32,348 nucleotides of DNA from Lachnospiraceae bacterium (GCA_003520205.1 DOVG01000214.1:1-32348); one strand, 5' to 3'; counted from the first letter of the stretch, positions 1-9,086 are shown. The notes: a model not told the origin generated them from the letters alone. Translations and numbers: made by a program.

Positions 1-2
1 TG

Positions 3-1712
3 GGTATGAGTATCACTGAAGCAGCACCGGAAGTTCTGGACAAGGATCTGGGGATAGATGATCTGGAAGAAAAATTAAATGGTATTGCCGAAGAATATCA
101 GGATGGAATGAATTCTCTGGAGGATGGAATAAACAAGTATACTGAAGGTGTAGATCAGGTGGCTGATGGGGTGAATACCCTTAAGGATGGTTCAGCTAAG
201 CTTTCATCAGGTGCAGGAGAGCTTGCTAAGGGAACTAACAGTGCTTCATCGGGTGCAGGTGATCTGAAGAAAGGTATAAAATCTGCATATGATGGCTCCC
301 AAAAACTTTCATCAGGCGCAGGTGATCTGGTTAAGGGAGCTGGAGAACTAAATACAGGTATGAAGGATATGTCCAGTGGAGCAACGACTTTGTCCAGCGG
401 AGCATCTGCTTTATCCGGTGGAGCTTCAGAACTTAAAAACGGAATAGGACAGCTAAAGGATGGAACAAATTCATTAAACACTGGTTTGTCAAGCTTGTCC
501 AGTGGAGCTTCAGATCTGGAAAATGGATTAAAGACTCTTGATTCAAATGGAGAAGCACTTACAGAAGGGGCAACTCAGATGAAGGAAGGGTTGTCACAGC
601 TGGAGGCGAATAATACAAGTTTAAATGAAGGGATAACTGCTGTTGACGACGGAGTTGGTACACTTATAGATACAATGAGTGGAGTGGTTTCTGACGTGCA
701 GGGAAAAGCTGCCGAATATCAGGCTGGAGCTGATACTGCTTCGCAGGGAGCTGAGGGGTTGAAGGCTGCGGCTGAGGCTGCAATGGAATCGGCAGAAGCA
801 GCAAAGCAGGATGAAGATATAGATGCATATGCAGCGGCTATGGAAGAGTATGCAGGATATATGGAGCAGTATGCTGAAGTAAAAGAGCAGTATGGTCAGG
901 CTTCAGGCGCAGCAGCGGCACTTAATGGTGTTGCGGACAGTATGGGACAGGCAGGTGCCGGATTATCAGATCTAAAAGCAGGAACTGCAGGACTTAAAGA
1001 TGGTATATCAGCATATACAGCAGGAGTCAGTAAGTTGAGTGCCGGAGCAACGAATCTGAGTGATGGAGTAAATCAGTATAGAGCAGGAGTAAGCAGTGCC
1101 TATGATGGTGCTCAGAAGATACATAAAGGTGCTGCGTCTGCATATACAGGCTCACAGTCACTGCTTGAAGGAACAGAGTCGGCATACGAAGGCTCTAAGT
1201 CTGTTGCATCAGGAGCGGGAAAGGTTGCTGATGGTGCAAAAGAGCTTTCTACAGGCGCAGGTAAGTTATCCGAAGGAACCAAGAAGCTTTCAGAGGGTGC
1301 AGGAACTCTTTCGGCAGGAACAAAAAGTTTAAGTTCGGGACTTTTGAAGCTCGATAAAGGAGCAGGCAGTCTTAAGACGGGACTGCTTCAGATAAAATCA
1401 GGAGCAGATGTACTTGCCGAAGGTGCATCTACACTGGATGGTGGAGTAGGTAAGCTTAAATCAGGAACAGATGAGCTTTCTTCAAATAGTGGCAGTCTGA
1501 GAGATGGAGCTGTTCAGCTGAATGTAGCAACAGGAACAATTATCAGCAAGCTTAAGTCAAGCAGCAAAAAGATTGATAGTATAGCTGATGGAATGGACGA
1601 AGTTAAGAAATCTACTGAAAGTTATCAGTCATTTGCCGGAAAGTCCGATAATATAAAAGGTAAAACGAGATTTGTAATTAAGGTGGATGGAGTAGGCACG
1701 GATAACCAGTAG
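3..1712 (+). CDS. Leu/Gly heptad-repeat (YhgE/MMPL-associated type) protein, probably 5'-truncated
   Basis: Most of the protein is a run of seven-residue units with a small-small-Gly signature (such as KLSSGAGDL and LSSGASAL), which matches the 'xxxLxxG' heptad repeats known from extracytoplasmic coiled regions of YhgE/Pip and MMPL-type exporters. The repeats fill roughly residues 40-210 and 320-520. An Ala/Glu-rich coiled segment (about 225-310, with tyrosine-containing EEYAGYMEQYAE) separates them, so the chain may fold back as a coiled hairpin. There is no signal peptide and no membrane segment in the visible part, and the protein ends in a short soluble tail. The first ATG is at position 6, but the frame is open to the window edge and no ribosome binding site is visible, so a membrane-bound N-terminal part is probably missing. 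Function is not assigned; a surface or periplasm-equivalent role is inferred from the repeat family. Confidence 0.7.
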   Translation, partial: GMSITEAAPEVLDKDLGIDDLEEKLNGIAEEYQDGMNSLEDGINKYTEGVDQVADGVNTLKDGSAKLSSGAGELAKGTNSASSGAGDLKKGIKSAYDGSQKLSSGAGDLVKGAGELNTGMKDMSSGATTLSSGASALSGGASELKNGIGQLKDGTNSLNTGLSSLSSGASDLENGLKTLDSNGEALTEGATQMKEGLSQLEANNTSLNEGITAVDDGVGTLIDTMSGVVSDVQGKAAEYQAGADTASQGAEGLKAAAEAAMESAEAAKQDEDIDAYAAAMEEYAGYMEQYAEVKEQYGQASGAAAALNGVADSMGQAGAGLSDLKAGTAGLKDGISAYTAGVSKLSAGATNLSDGVNQYRAGVSSAYDGAQKIHKGAASAYTGSQSLLEGTESAYEGSKSVASGAGKVADGAKELSTGAGKLSEGTKKLSEGAGTLSAGTKSLSSGLLKLDKGAGSLKTGLLQIKSGADVLAEGASTLDGGVGKLKSGTDELSSNSGSLRDGAVQLNVATGTIISKLKSSSKKIDSIADGMDEVKKSTESYQSFAGKSDNIKGKTRFVIKVDGVGTDNQ

Positions 1713-1745
1713 AGTTAATGATATTTGACATATACTAATACTCAG

Positions 1746-1790
1746 AGACAGGGTAATGTGATATCGATGCATTACCCTGTCTTTGATTTT
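1746..1790 (+). terminator. Rho-independent terminator after the heptad-repeat gene
   Basis: A perfect 13-bp inverted repeat (AGACAGGGTAATG, 1746-1758, with its complement at 1770-1782) encloses an 11-nt loop and is followed by a T-rich stretch. It lies 34 nt after the stop codon and separates this gene from ppk1. Confidence 0.85.
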
Positions 1791-1796
1791 CATGTT

Positions 1797-1808
1797 ACAG
1801 TTAACTGT
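1797..1808. repeat. 12-bp palindrome ACAGTTAACTGT
   Basis: A perfect 12-bp palindrome stands alone between the terminator and ppk1. A related TGTTAACTGTC stretch occurs after comEC near 8368. It could be a protein-binding site or chance; nothing else supports a role. No convincing -35/-10 pair for ppk1 was found between here and 1940, although AT-rich -10-like hexamers (for example TATTAT at 1915) are present. Confidence 0.3.
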
Positions 1809-1940
1809 GAATAGTAACGATGTATCAAATTTTGTTAGCGGGGGTCTGTCACTCTGTCTAAAAATGTGTTATCATATTGTAATTGGGTTACATTAAAACA
1901 TTAATGGTTTAGGCTATTATAAAATGAAAGAAGGTATATA

Positions 1941-3989
1941 ATGAGCGAACTATATGAAAACAGGGAGCTATCGTGGCTTCGCTTTAATGAGAGGGTTTTG
2001 GAAGAGGCTGAGGATAAAAGAAATCCTCTTTGTGAGAGACTTACATTTATGTCTATTTACCAGACTAATCTGGATGAATTCTTTATGGTCAGGGTGGGGT
2101 CTATACATGATCAGATGCTGCTTGAGGATAATCCCAAGGAGAACAAAACTCATATGACATCTTCTGAACAGCTGGAGGCTATCAGAGAAAGAGTCAGGGA
2201 GCTTGGGATAAGAAAAGATGAATCCTACCATAAGCTTATGAAGGAAGTTGAGAAGAAGGGGATTAAGCTGGTAAGCTTTTCTGAAGTAGACGAAAAAGAA
2301 AGTGCATTTTTACATGGTTTTTTTGAAAGGGAAATTCTCCCTCTTTTGTCACCGTATACTATAAGCAAGAAAAGACCATTTCCATTTATAAAGAATAAGG
2401 AAATCTGTGCAGTGGCACTTCTTGAAACCAAAGGCGGCAAAAACAGATTTGGAATAGTTCCGTGTAACACAGGTATGTTTGCAAGACTTGTGCCGATTCC
2501 TGGTGTGGAGGGCAGATATATACTGGCGGAGGAACTGATACTCCATTATATTCCGGAGGTTTTTACAGGTTATACCATATCCTGCAAGTCACTTGTAAGA
2601 ATTACAAGAAATGCGGATATAGATGCGGATAAAGTATATGACGAAGAACTGAATTACAGAGACCATATGGCAGAGGTTATCAAGCTGAGACGAAAGCTTG
2701 AGCCGGTCAGACTTGAATATACCAGAGATATAGATAAGAAAATAATCAAGAATATAGCTGATTTCTTTAATATTGATAAAGAGATGATCTTTAATACGTC
2801 AGCTCCACTTGATATGTCATTTTTATTTACATTTCAGGATGATCTCAGACATGATAAGTCGCTCTTCTTTGATAAGAGACTTCCACAGAAATCTCCTGAT
2901 ATAGATGAGACGAGGCCTATTATTCCTCAGATTATAGAGAAGGATAAATTCCTTTCCTATCCATATGAGAATATCAGACCATTTCTTACGATGCTTCATG
3001 AAGCAGCTGTATCAGATGAGGTTGTTTCAATAAAAATGACGCTTTATCGTCTGGCTAAGCACAGTAAGGTTGTTGAGGCTCTTGTTGAAGCAGCCGAAAA
3101 TGGTAAAGAGGTTGATGTTCTTGTAGAGTTAAAAGCCCGCTTTGACGAAGAGAATAATATCGGATGGTCACGTATGCTTGAAGATGCAGGCTGTCATGTT
3201 ATATATGGACTGGATGGACTTAAGGTTCATTCGAAGCTTTGCCTGATAACTATGAAATCAGGTAAGGAAGTAAAGTATATTACGCAGATAGGTACAGGTA
3301 ACTATAATGAGAAGACTGCAAGACTTTATACTGATCTATGTCTTATGACTGCTGATGAAAGGATAGGAGCAGAGGCGGCACGTGTGTTCCACGCGCTCTC
3401 TATGGGAGATGTAATAAAGAGAACAGAACATCTTCTGGTTGCACCAAAATGTCTTCAGAATAAGGTTATCGATAAGATAGACAGAGAAATCCAGATAGCC
3501 CTTGATGGTGGTGAGGGTTATGTGGGAGTGAAGATTAATTCACTGACAGACAAGAAGATAATTGATAAGCTTATTGAGGCTTCTACAGCCGGAGTAAAGG
3601 TTGAGATGGTTATAAGGGGTATATGCTGTCTTCATCCGGGTGTGAAGGGCAAAACAGATAACATAAAGATAATAAGTATAGTTGGAAGATTTCTTGAGCA
3701 TTCACGTATTTATATATTTGGTAAAGGTGAACGTGAGGAAATATATATCGGCTCGGCTGATTTCATGACAAGAAATACAGTGAGACGTGTCGAGGTAGCT
3801 ACACCTATTTATGATCCTGACATAAAAGACAGAGTAAGGAAATTCTTTGAACTGGAGATGGAGGATAATGTAAAAGCAAGACTGCTTAAGAGTGATGGTA
3901 CATATAAATATGTTCCACACAGAAAACCTCCTGTTAATTCTCAGGAAATATTCTATGAGGAAGCATATAATGCTGCAGAAAAGAAATAA
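1941..3989 (+). CDS. ppk1: Polyphosphate kinase 1
   Basis: Reversibly transfers the gamma phosphate of ATP onto polyphosphate in the cytoplasm. The 682-residue length is normal for PPK1. The N-terminal domain is recognisable (LYENRELSWLRFNERVLEEA, TNLDEFFMVRVGS). The two phospholipase-D-like catalytic domains carry the expected histidines, H430 in KVHSKL (the residue that is phosphorylated in the family) and H587 in LEHSRIYIF, with the TGNYNEKTARLYTD motif between them. The start has an AGAAGG Shine-Dalgarno about 8 nt upstream. The gene opens an apparent four-gene operon; its last 20 nt overlap the following kinase gene. No ppx (exopolyphosphatase) is present in the window. Identification is very secure. 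Confidence 0.97.
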   Translation: MSELYENRELSWLRFNERVLEEAEDKRNPLCERLTFMSIYQTNLDEFFMVRVGSIHDQMLLEDNPKENKTHMTSSEQLEAIRERVRELGIRKDESYHKLMKEVEKKGIKLVSFSEVDEKESAFLHGFFEREILPLLSPYTISKKRPFPFIKNKEICAVALLETKGGKNRFGIVPCNTGMFARLVPIPGVEGRYILAEELILHYIPEVFTGYTISCKSLVRITRNADIDADKVYDEELNYRDHMAEVIKLRRKLEPVRLEYTRDIDKKIIKNIADFFNIDKEMIFNTSAPLDMSFLFTFQDDLRHDKSLFFDKRLPQKSPDIDETRPIIPQIIEKDKFLSYPYENIRPFLTMLHEAAVSDEVVSIKMTLYRLAKHSKVVEALVEAAENGKEVDVLVELKARFDEENNIGWSRMLEDAGCHVIYGLDGLKVHSKLCLITMKSGKEVKYITQIGTGNYNEKTARLYTDLCLMTADERIGAEAARVFHALSMGDVIKRTEHLLVAPKCLQNKVIDKIDREIQIALDGGEGYVGVKINSLTDKKIIDKLIEASTAGVKVEMVIRGICCLHPGVKGKTDNIKIISIVGRFLEHSRIYIFGKGEREEIYIGSADFMTRNTVRRVEVATPIYDPDIKDRVRKFFELEMEDNVKARLLKSDGTYKYVPHRKPPVNSQEIFYEEAYNAAEKK

Positions 3990-5454
3990 ACGTATAAGTA
4001 TTAAATCATACATTTTAATAACCGTGATACTGCTTGTCAGTCTGTCACTTCTGCTCGTTTTCTTTACATCATTTTTATTTGTACGTAACAGACTCACTAA
4101 ACGGGTATATAGTGATTTGTCTGAGAATTCCAGAGATATATCGGAGGATATAGAACAGTATGGGACTGATGAGCTTGTTTCAAACGGAAGACTGTACTAT
4201 GAGGTGGCTGAAACAGCGAAGAGTCTGGGCGGAAGGATAATGATAGTATCCAGAGACTATCATATACTTCAGGATACAGATGAATCGCATAGTGACTGTC
4301 TGATAATTAATAAGGCTATAATGAATGTCATGACAGGCAGACAAAGTGTTAGTACTGATAGATTTGAAGATACGGTAGAAATCATAACTCCGATTAAGAA
4401 TAATGACGAGATAATGGGAGTAATAGTTTCCACTACATCTCTCTATGAGACTAATGCGTCGCTGGTAAAGCAGTTTATTATTATAGGAGCTGTTATATTT
4501 ATAGTTCTTATTATAGATATATTGTTTATTATCAGAATAGCAAGGGGAACAGTAAGTGATCTTGAGGACATAAATGAGCAGATGACACATACTGTTCAGG
4601 GAAATCTTCAGGAGAGACTTTCGGATCAAAGATTTATGGAGACACAGGAATTTGCTGACAGCTTTAATGAGGTTCTCTCAAAGCTTTCAACCATAGATCA
4701 GACAAGATCGGAATTTGTGTCAAATGTGTCCCATGAGCTTAAGACTCCTATAACGTCCATGAAGGTTCTTGCAGAATCAATTGTGGAAAATGAAGGCGCG
4801 GACGTAGAGGATTATAAAGAATTCATGTCGGATATCGTTGATGAGATTGATCGCGAGACTAAGATTATAAATGATCTTCTGGCTCTTGTTAAAACGGATT
4901 CTCAAAGTAACCAGATGAATTTTGAAGAATCTGATATAAATGTTATGATGGAGACCATCGTTAAGACGGTTACTCCGCTTGCAAAACAAAGAAGCATCGA
5001 TATAAGCTATGAGGGATATCGTGAGGTTTCGGCTGAGGTTGATGTGGTAAAGCTTTCACTTGCTATATCAAATCTGGTCGAAAATGCGGTTAAGTATAAT
5101 GTGGAAAGTGGATGGATCAGATGTAGTCTGAACGCTGACCACAAGTTCTTCTACATAAAGGTTGCTGATTCAGGAGTGGGTATTCCTGATGATGCTAAAG
5201 ATAAGGTGTTTGAGAAGTTCTACAGAGTTGATAAGGCAAGGAGCAGAGATACCGGAGGAACCGGACTGGGACTTGCTATCACAAGAAATATCATAAATGC
5301 TCATAGAGGAACGATAAAACTGTATAGCGAGTCTGGTAAGGGAACTACATTTACAGTAAGAATTCCACTAAGACAGAGTAAGTCAAAGGCTCAGGAATCA
5401 GTTAAGGCGGAAGAAACAGCTTTGGAGATTAATACAGAGGTAAAGGAAGCGTAG
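3970..5454 (+). CDS. Membrane sensor histidine kinase without adjacent response regulator
   Basis: A 494-residue kinase. TM1 (about residues 13-37) is followed by an extracytoplasmic sensor of roughly 125 residues, TM2 (about 167-190) and a HAMP-like linker. The HisKA domain has H255 in SHELKTP, and the HATPase domain shows the N box NLVENAVKYN, DSGVGIP, and the lid GGTGLGLAI. The C-terminal tail is charged and Ala/Glu-rich. ATG codons at 3892, 3955 and 3970 are in frame. The last is preferred because AGGAAG (3958-3963) lies 6 nt upstream and it leaves a short basic N-terminus before TM1; it overlaps ppk1 by 20 nt. The architecture resembles PhoR/WalK-like kinases. No response regulator is encoded next to it, so its partner must be elsewhere. 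Linkage to ppk1 hints at phosphate or stress sensing, which is inference. Confidence 0.93.
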   Translation: MLQKRNKRISIKSYILITVILLVSLSLLLVFFTSFLFVRNRLTKRVYSDLSENSRDISEDIEQYGTDELVSNGRLYYEVAETAKSLGGRIMIVSRDYHILQDTDESHSDCLIINKAIMNVMTGRQSVSTDRFEDTVEIITPIKNNDEIMGVIVSTTSLYETNASLVKQFIIIGAVIFIVLIIDILFIIRIARGTVSDLEDINEQMTHTVQGNLQERLSDQRFMETQEFADSFNEVLSKLSTIDQTRSEFVSNVSHELKTPITSMKVLAESIVENEGADVEDYKEFMSDIVDEIDRETKIINDLLALVKTDSQSNQMNFEESDINVMMETIVKTVTPLAKQRSIDISYEGYREVSAEVDVVKLSLAISNLVENAVKYNVESGWIRCSLNADHKFFYIKVADSGVGIPDDAKDKVFEKFYRVDKARSRDTGGTGLGLAITRNIINAHRGTIKLYSESGKGTTFTVRIPLRQSKSKAQESVKAEETALEINTEVKEA

Positions 5455-5457
5455 TTT

Positions 5458-5946
5458 ATGAAGAATAAACATATAAACAGAATACTCGTATTTATGTCTT
5501 TAGCTCTTGCGGCTGGATTTTCATCCTGTGGTATCAGAAAGGAAGATGATCAGAGTTCACTCCCTGACAATATCTCTCAGAAGGCCGGAACTGTCCAGCT
5601 ATATCACGCAACAGAAAGTTCTGTAGAGCCGGATGCTGAAAGATATCAATTGAAACAGCCGGATAATCTGTCTGCAGCTCTTGAAGAAGTTATAGAAGCA
5701 ATGACGCTGGATCCTATGATTAATATAGAGAGATATTCTGTAGAAGAAGATAGAGAAGTAAATCTATACATAAAATATGATAAGAATATAACTGCAGAGA
5801 CAAAACTGCTTAATGATGCGGCATTAGTGAAGAGTATTGAGAATCTTGACTTTACTACAGTTTATATCATATCACTGGATGAAAATGACAAAGAACTGGA
5901 AAAAGCTACATACACGGACAGTTCATTTTATTATTATGATAAGTAA
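5458..5946 (+). CDS. Putative lipoprotein, weakly GerMN-like
   Basis: A 162-residue protein with a basic N-terminus, a hydrophobic stretch (residues 8-22) and a cysteine at residue 25 in FSSCG, which looks like a lipobox with an atypical -3 residue. A polar linker is followed by a compact domain (about residues 60-160) containing NLSAALEEVIEAM and EVNLYIKY. This pattern loosely recalls GerMN domains found in sporulation and cell-wall lipoproteins, but the match is by eye and weak. The start lies 3 nt after the kinase stop, so translation is probably coupled. The partnership suggests a surface accessory or ligand-binding partner for the kinase, as seen for some lipoprotein-kinase pairs; this is inference. 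Confidence 0.75.
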   Translation: MKNKHINRILVFMSLALAAGFSSCGIRKEDDQSSLPDNISQKAGTVQLYHATESSVEPDAERYQLKQPDNLSAALEEVIEAMTLDPMINIERYSVEEDREVNLYIKYDKNITAETKLLNDAALVKSIENLDFTTVYIISLDENDKELEKATYTDSSFYYYDK

Positions 5947-5967
5947 GAAAGGACAGGAAAACAAGAT

Positions 5968-8352
5968 ATGAGAAGACCGCTTCTGGTGGCAGGAGCTCTC
6001 TTTATTCTTGGAGAGATTGCTGTACATGAGATTCCGGAGAATATTTATTACTCCGCCGGTTTAACTTTATCCGCAGTTTTAATAGCATATATAAGCAACA
6101 GAAGGATGCATGAATCACATAAAAGCATCAATCTGTTGCTTTTTTTATGTTTTATTTCAGGGGCATTTTGGGGATACAGTTATTATCATCTGGGGAGAAA
6201 TGAAATAGAGAAAATGCTTGAGGGATGTGTGTCACAGGAAGAACGTGTCAGACTTAATCTCTATGTGTCGGATATTAATAAAACTGCTTCCGGAAGTAAG
6301 ATGCTTCTGAAAAAGGATAGTGGTTTTATGAAGGAACCTGTCTTTTTTATATCATATGTTCAGACTGAACCGGATGAACTTATGAATTCGGGGATTGAGA
6401 TAGGAAGAAGTGTAAGTATAGAGGGATGTATCAGTCATATAGAGGGTTCGACGAATCCGGGACAGTTTGATATGAAATATTATTATATGGGAGAAGGAGT
6501 CAGATATCAGATAAAATGCACTCAGATAAACAGCTCTTCAGAAAGAGTTAACTATATTATCCTGTATCTCATGAGGATAAGAAGATATGCAGCGGATATA
6601 ATTGATAAGTGTTATGCGCCTGAGGATGCGGGAATTATTAAAACCATGCTGTTGGGAATAAGAGATGATATATCGGATGAAACAACCATACTTTTTCAGA
6701 GAAATGGAGTGGCACATATTCTCGCTATATCGGGACTTCATATAGCACTTCTGTCATCATTTATTGAATCTTTGCTGAAACTAATGTCAGTAAGTAAAAG
6801 AAAATCTAAGATTTTAGTTATACTGATACTGATTCTTTATGGAATAATGACGGGATTTTCTCATGCAACCGTCAGGGCGGTATTAATGCTGGGAATATCG
6901 AAGCTGGCGTTTGTTTTCAGGAGAACACCGGATCTTCCGACCAGTATGATGGAAGCTCTGCTGATAATGATTATGATAAGTCCGGACAGTATCTTCAGTA
7001 CGGGAATGCTGATGAGCTACGCGGCAGTGCTTGGAGTCTGGACAGAGAGTATATTCTATAATACAGTTTTTATGAGGGAAAGATTTGATAAAGTTCCGGA
7101 AAGAGTACGACCTGTTATAAAGAAACTGATTGGTTCCGTAGTTCTTTCGGTCAGCATAGAATTATGGATGACTCCGATTCTTATGATGACAATGTATGAG
7201 GTTCCTCTTTTTTCACTTGTTGTAAATCTCCTTGTGACAGGGCTTCTTACAGTTCTTATATGCTGTGCATTTGTTGTAATCATTATAGGGGGAGTAAATA
7301 CATTTGTTATAAAACCATTTGTTTATATATCTGCAAGAATTCTCTGGTGTTACAGGGAACTATGCCGACAGATGCTTAACTTTCCTTTCTCTGTCATTGT
7401 TACAGGACATATAGAGGTATGGCAGGTTGTGATTATGTATGCTGTTATTATTACATTTCTTTTAATATGCTACAGATTTATGCAAAGAAAAACGGCTATA
7501 GAATCATTGACAGGAAGGTACTATCTCAAATGGAAGATGAAGCTAATGGTTTTTTATGTTTTTATGTGTATAGCTTTAAGCTTTGGTATGACATTTTATG
7601 GAAAACTGTATTCGTTACAAAAAAATCAGATAGTTTTTCTGGATGTGGGGCAGGGGGATGGTTCGATTATCAGGAGTAAAAATGGAAGAAACTATATAGT
7701 GGACTGTGGTTCGTCCAGTAAGAACTCTGTAGGAAGATATACCCTTATTCCGGCTCTAAAATATTATGGGATGGACCATGTGGATGCAGTATTTATATCG
7801 CATACTGATACGGATCATGTGAGTGGTATAATCGAATTGGTAAATAGTCAGATATTGCAGGGGATAGATGTAAGAAAAGTGATAATTGCTGATGGAACAG
7901 TTGAAGACGATAATCTGAAAAAACTTGAATCTGAATATATCATAGAGGCTAAAAAAGGTGAGCTTATAGATGGATGCTTTGAGGTAATATATCCGTCTGG
8001 TGGTGAAGAGAAAATTGATAAAAACGATATGTCGCTTGTGCTTTTATATAAAGAAAATGATGTAGAGGTCCTTTACACAGGTGATATAAGTGGAGAAGTT
8101 GAAGGAAGAATTGATGATACATTAAAGAATAGAGACAGAGCAAAGCTGAGAATTCTGAAATGTTCACATCATGGCTCCAGGTATTCGAGTACAGAGGACT
8201 TCCTTGAAACATATAAGCCGGATGTGACTGTGATATCCGTTGGTCAAAATAATTACGGTCATCCAACCAGAGAGGCGATGGAACGAATCAAACGAACCGG
8301 AAGTGTCATATACAGAACAGATGAAAAGGGAGCTGTGATAATCAGGGAATGA
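5968..8352 (+). CDS. comEC: ComEC/Rec2 DNA-uptake channel
   Basis: A 794-residue integral membrane protein that forms the channel for single-stranded DNA entry in natural transformation. N-terminal membrane segments are followed by a soluble OB-like region (about 60-190) and the polytopic Competence domain, whose hallmark GVAHILAISGLHIALLS starts near residue 249. A C-terminal metallo-beta-lactamase-like domain begins at VFLDVGQGDGS and carries the metal ligands H612, D614, D616 and H617 (HTDTDH), a YTGDIS motif and SHHGSRYSS. All these motifs are intact, so the protein looks functional. It is the last gene of the ppk1-kinase-lipoprotein operon, 21 nt after the lipoprotein. ComEA is not in the window. 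Some clostridial genomes keep comEC without known transformability. Confidence 0.96.
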   Translation: MRRPLLVAGALFILGEIAVHEIPENIYYSAGLTLSAVLIAYISNRRMHESHKSINLLLFLCFISGAFWGYSYYHLGRNEIEKMLEGCVSQEERVRLNLYVSDINKTASGSKMLLKKDSGFMKEPVFFISYVQTEPDELMNSGIEIGRSVSIEGCISHIEGSTNPGQFDMKYYYMGEGVRYQIKCTQINSSSERVNYIILYLMRIRRYAADIIDKCYAPEDAGIIKTMLLGIRDDISDETTILFQRNGVAHILAISGLHIALLSSFIESLLKLMSVSKRKSKILVILILILYGIMTGFSHATVRAVLMLGISKLAFVFRRTPDLPTSMMEALLIMIMISPDSIFSTGMLMSYAAVLGVWTESIFYNTVFMRERFDKVPERVRPVIKKLIGSVVLSVSIELWMTPILMMTMYEVPLFSLVVNLLVTGLLTVLICCAFVVIIIGGVNTFVIKPFVYISARILWCYRELCRQMLNFPFSVIVTGHIEVWQVVIMYAVIITFLLICYRFMQRKTAIESLTGRYYLKWKMKLMVFYVFMCIALSFGMTFYGKLYSLQKNQIVFLDVGQGDGSIIRSKNGRNYIVDCGSSSKNSVGRYTLIPALKYYGMDHVDAVFISHTDTDHVSGIIELVNSQILQGIDVRKVIIADGTVEDDNLKKLESEYIIEAKKGELIDGCFEVIYPSGGEEKIDKNDMSLVLLYKENDVEVLYTGDISGEVEGRIDDTLKNRDRAKLRILKCSHHGSRYSSTEDFLETYKPDVTVISVGQNNYGHPTREAMERIKRTGSVIYRTDEKGAVIIRE

Positions 8353-8379
8353 TATATAAAGACAGCTGTTAACTGTCAC

Positions 8380-8408
8380 TTGTTTTTAGGTAGAAAAAAA
8401 ATTATAAT
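8380..8408 (+). promoter_or_regulatory. Sigma-A-type promoter for the repeat-protein gene
   Basis: TTGTTT (8380-8385), 17 nt, then a perfect TATAAT (8403-8408). Transcription would start near 8415, giving a leader of about 40 nt with AGGAGG at 8442-8447. This marks a new transcription unit after comEC. Confidence 0.7.
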
Positions 8409-8456
8409 GAGAAAAGGGTTTTAATCTAAGACTTAAGATACAGGAGGATTTTTGTT

Positions 8457-9086
8457 ATGGCTAAGTATGAAATTTATGGTTATGAAATTGATAGTGAAGA
8501 TGTAATAAAGGGGGCAGCAATTGGAGCGGGACTTGCATTTGTAATTGTGGGAATTAAGAAGTTCTTTGATGCCAGATCTCTTCGTTTCGAACGTGACTAT
8601 ATGGAATATGAAGATGACGAAGATGTAGACGAGTATCTTCTTGAAGAGTATAAGGAAGATGTGAAAGACGAGCTTAGACGTGAGGAAAGAAACAGCGTGA
8701 TAAAAGGAGCTCTTTCTGTAGCATGTGGAAGTATTCTGGCTGCTGTCGGAATTATAGGTTTTACTCCGTTAAAGAAAATAGTCGTGGAGAAGCTTCCGGA
8801 GGTAGATTTAAAGAATAAGGTTGCAAGCCTTGGAATAAAGGATAAACTTGCAGATATCGCTATTAAGGATAGATTAGCAGATATAGATATAAAGGATATA
8901 AAAGACAGATTCACAGATATTGCTATAAAGGATAAGCTTACAGATTTTGACATAAAGAATAAACTTAGCGGCATTGATATAAAGAGTATTAAGAGAAAAC
9001 TGTCAGATGCTGAATTCATAAGACTCATTTCAAGGTATGACATAGATGATCTGAAGGAGAGAATTCTGAGAATTACCGGAAGATAA
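8457..9086 (+). CDS. Membrane protein with C-terminal 9-residue repeats, function unknown
   Basis: Not recognised. The 209-residue protein starts with a short polar segment, then a hydrophobic stretch (about residues 16-33), a very acidic charged linker (about 43-78), and a second hydrophobic stretch (about 81-101). From residue 116 it consists of imperfect 9-residue repeats of the form I-K-D-K-L-A-D-I-A. About six copies run to residue 186, and two of them carry an extra I-K-D/S triplet. The tail (187-209) is charged. The membrane part suggests an anchored protein whose repeats sit together on one side. An ideal AGGAGG at 8442-8447 sets the start. It is followed after 47 nt by another membrane-protein gene and may share its transcript. 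Confidence 0.85.
   Translation: MAKYEIYGYEIDSEDVIKGAAIGAGLAFVIVGIKKFFDARSLRFERDYMEYEDDEDVDEYLLEEYKEDVKDELRREERNSVIKGALSVACGSILAAVGIIGFTPLKKIVVEKLPEVDLKNKVASLGIKDKLADIAIKDRLADIDIKDIKDRFTDIAIKDKLTDFDIKNKLSGIDIKSIKRKLSDAEFIRLISRYDIDDLKERILRITGR

Noticed and set aside
180..1500. Possible CRISPR or satellite DNA from regularly repeated bases
   Set aside because: The repetition is at protein level with a 21-nt period and variable codons inside one open frame; there are no identical repeats with unique spacers.
3702..4629. Minus-strand open frames across ppk1 and the kinase gene
   Set aside because: They lie within securely identified genes, lack ribosome binding sites and have Cys/Tyr/Ile-rich composition typical of antisense translation.
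8361..8377. Terminator after comEC (GACAG...CTGTC)
   Set aside because: The stem is only 5 bp and AT-rich in the loop; the following T run is short and overlaps the next promoter. Too weak to call.
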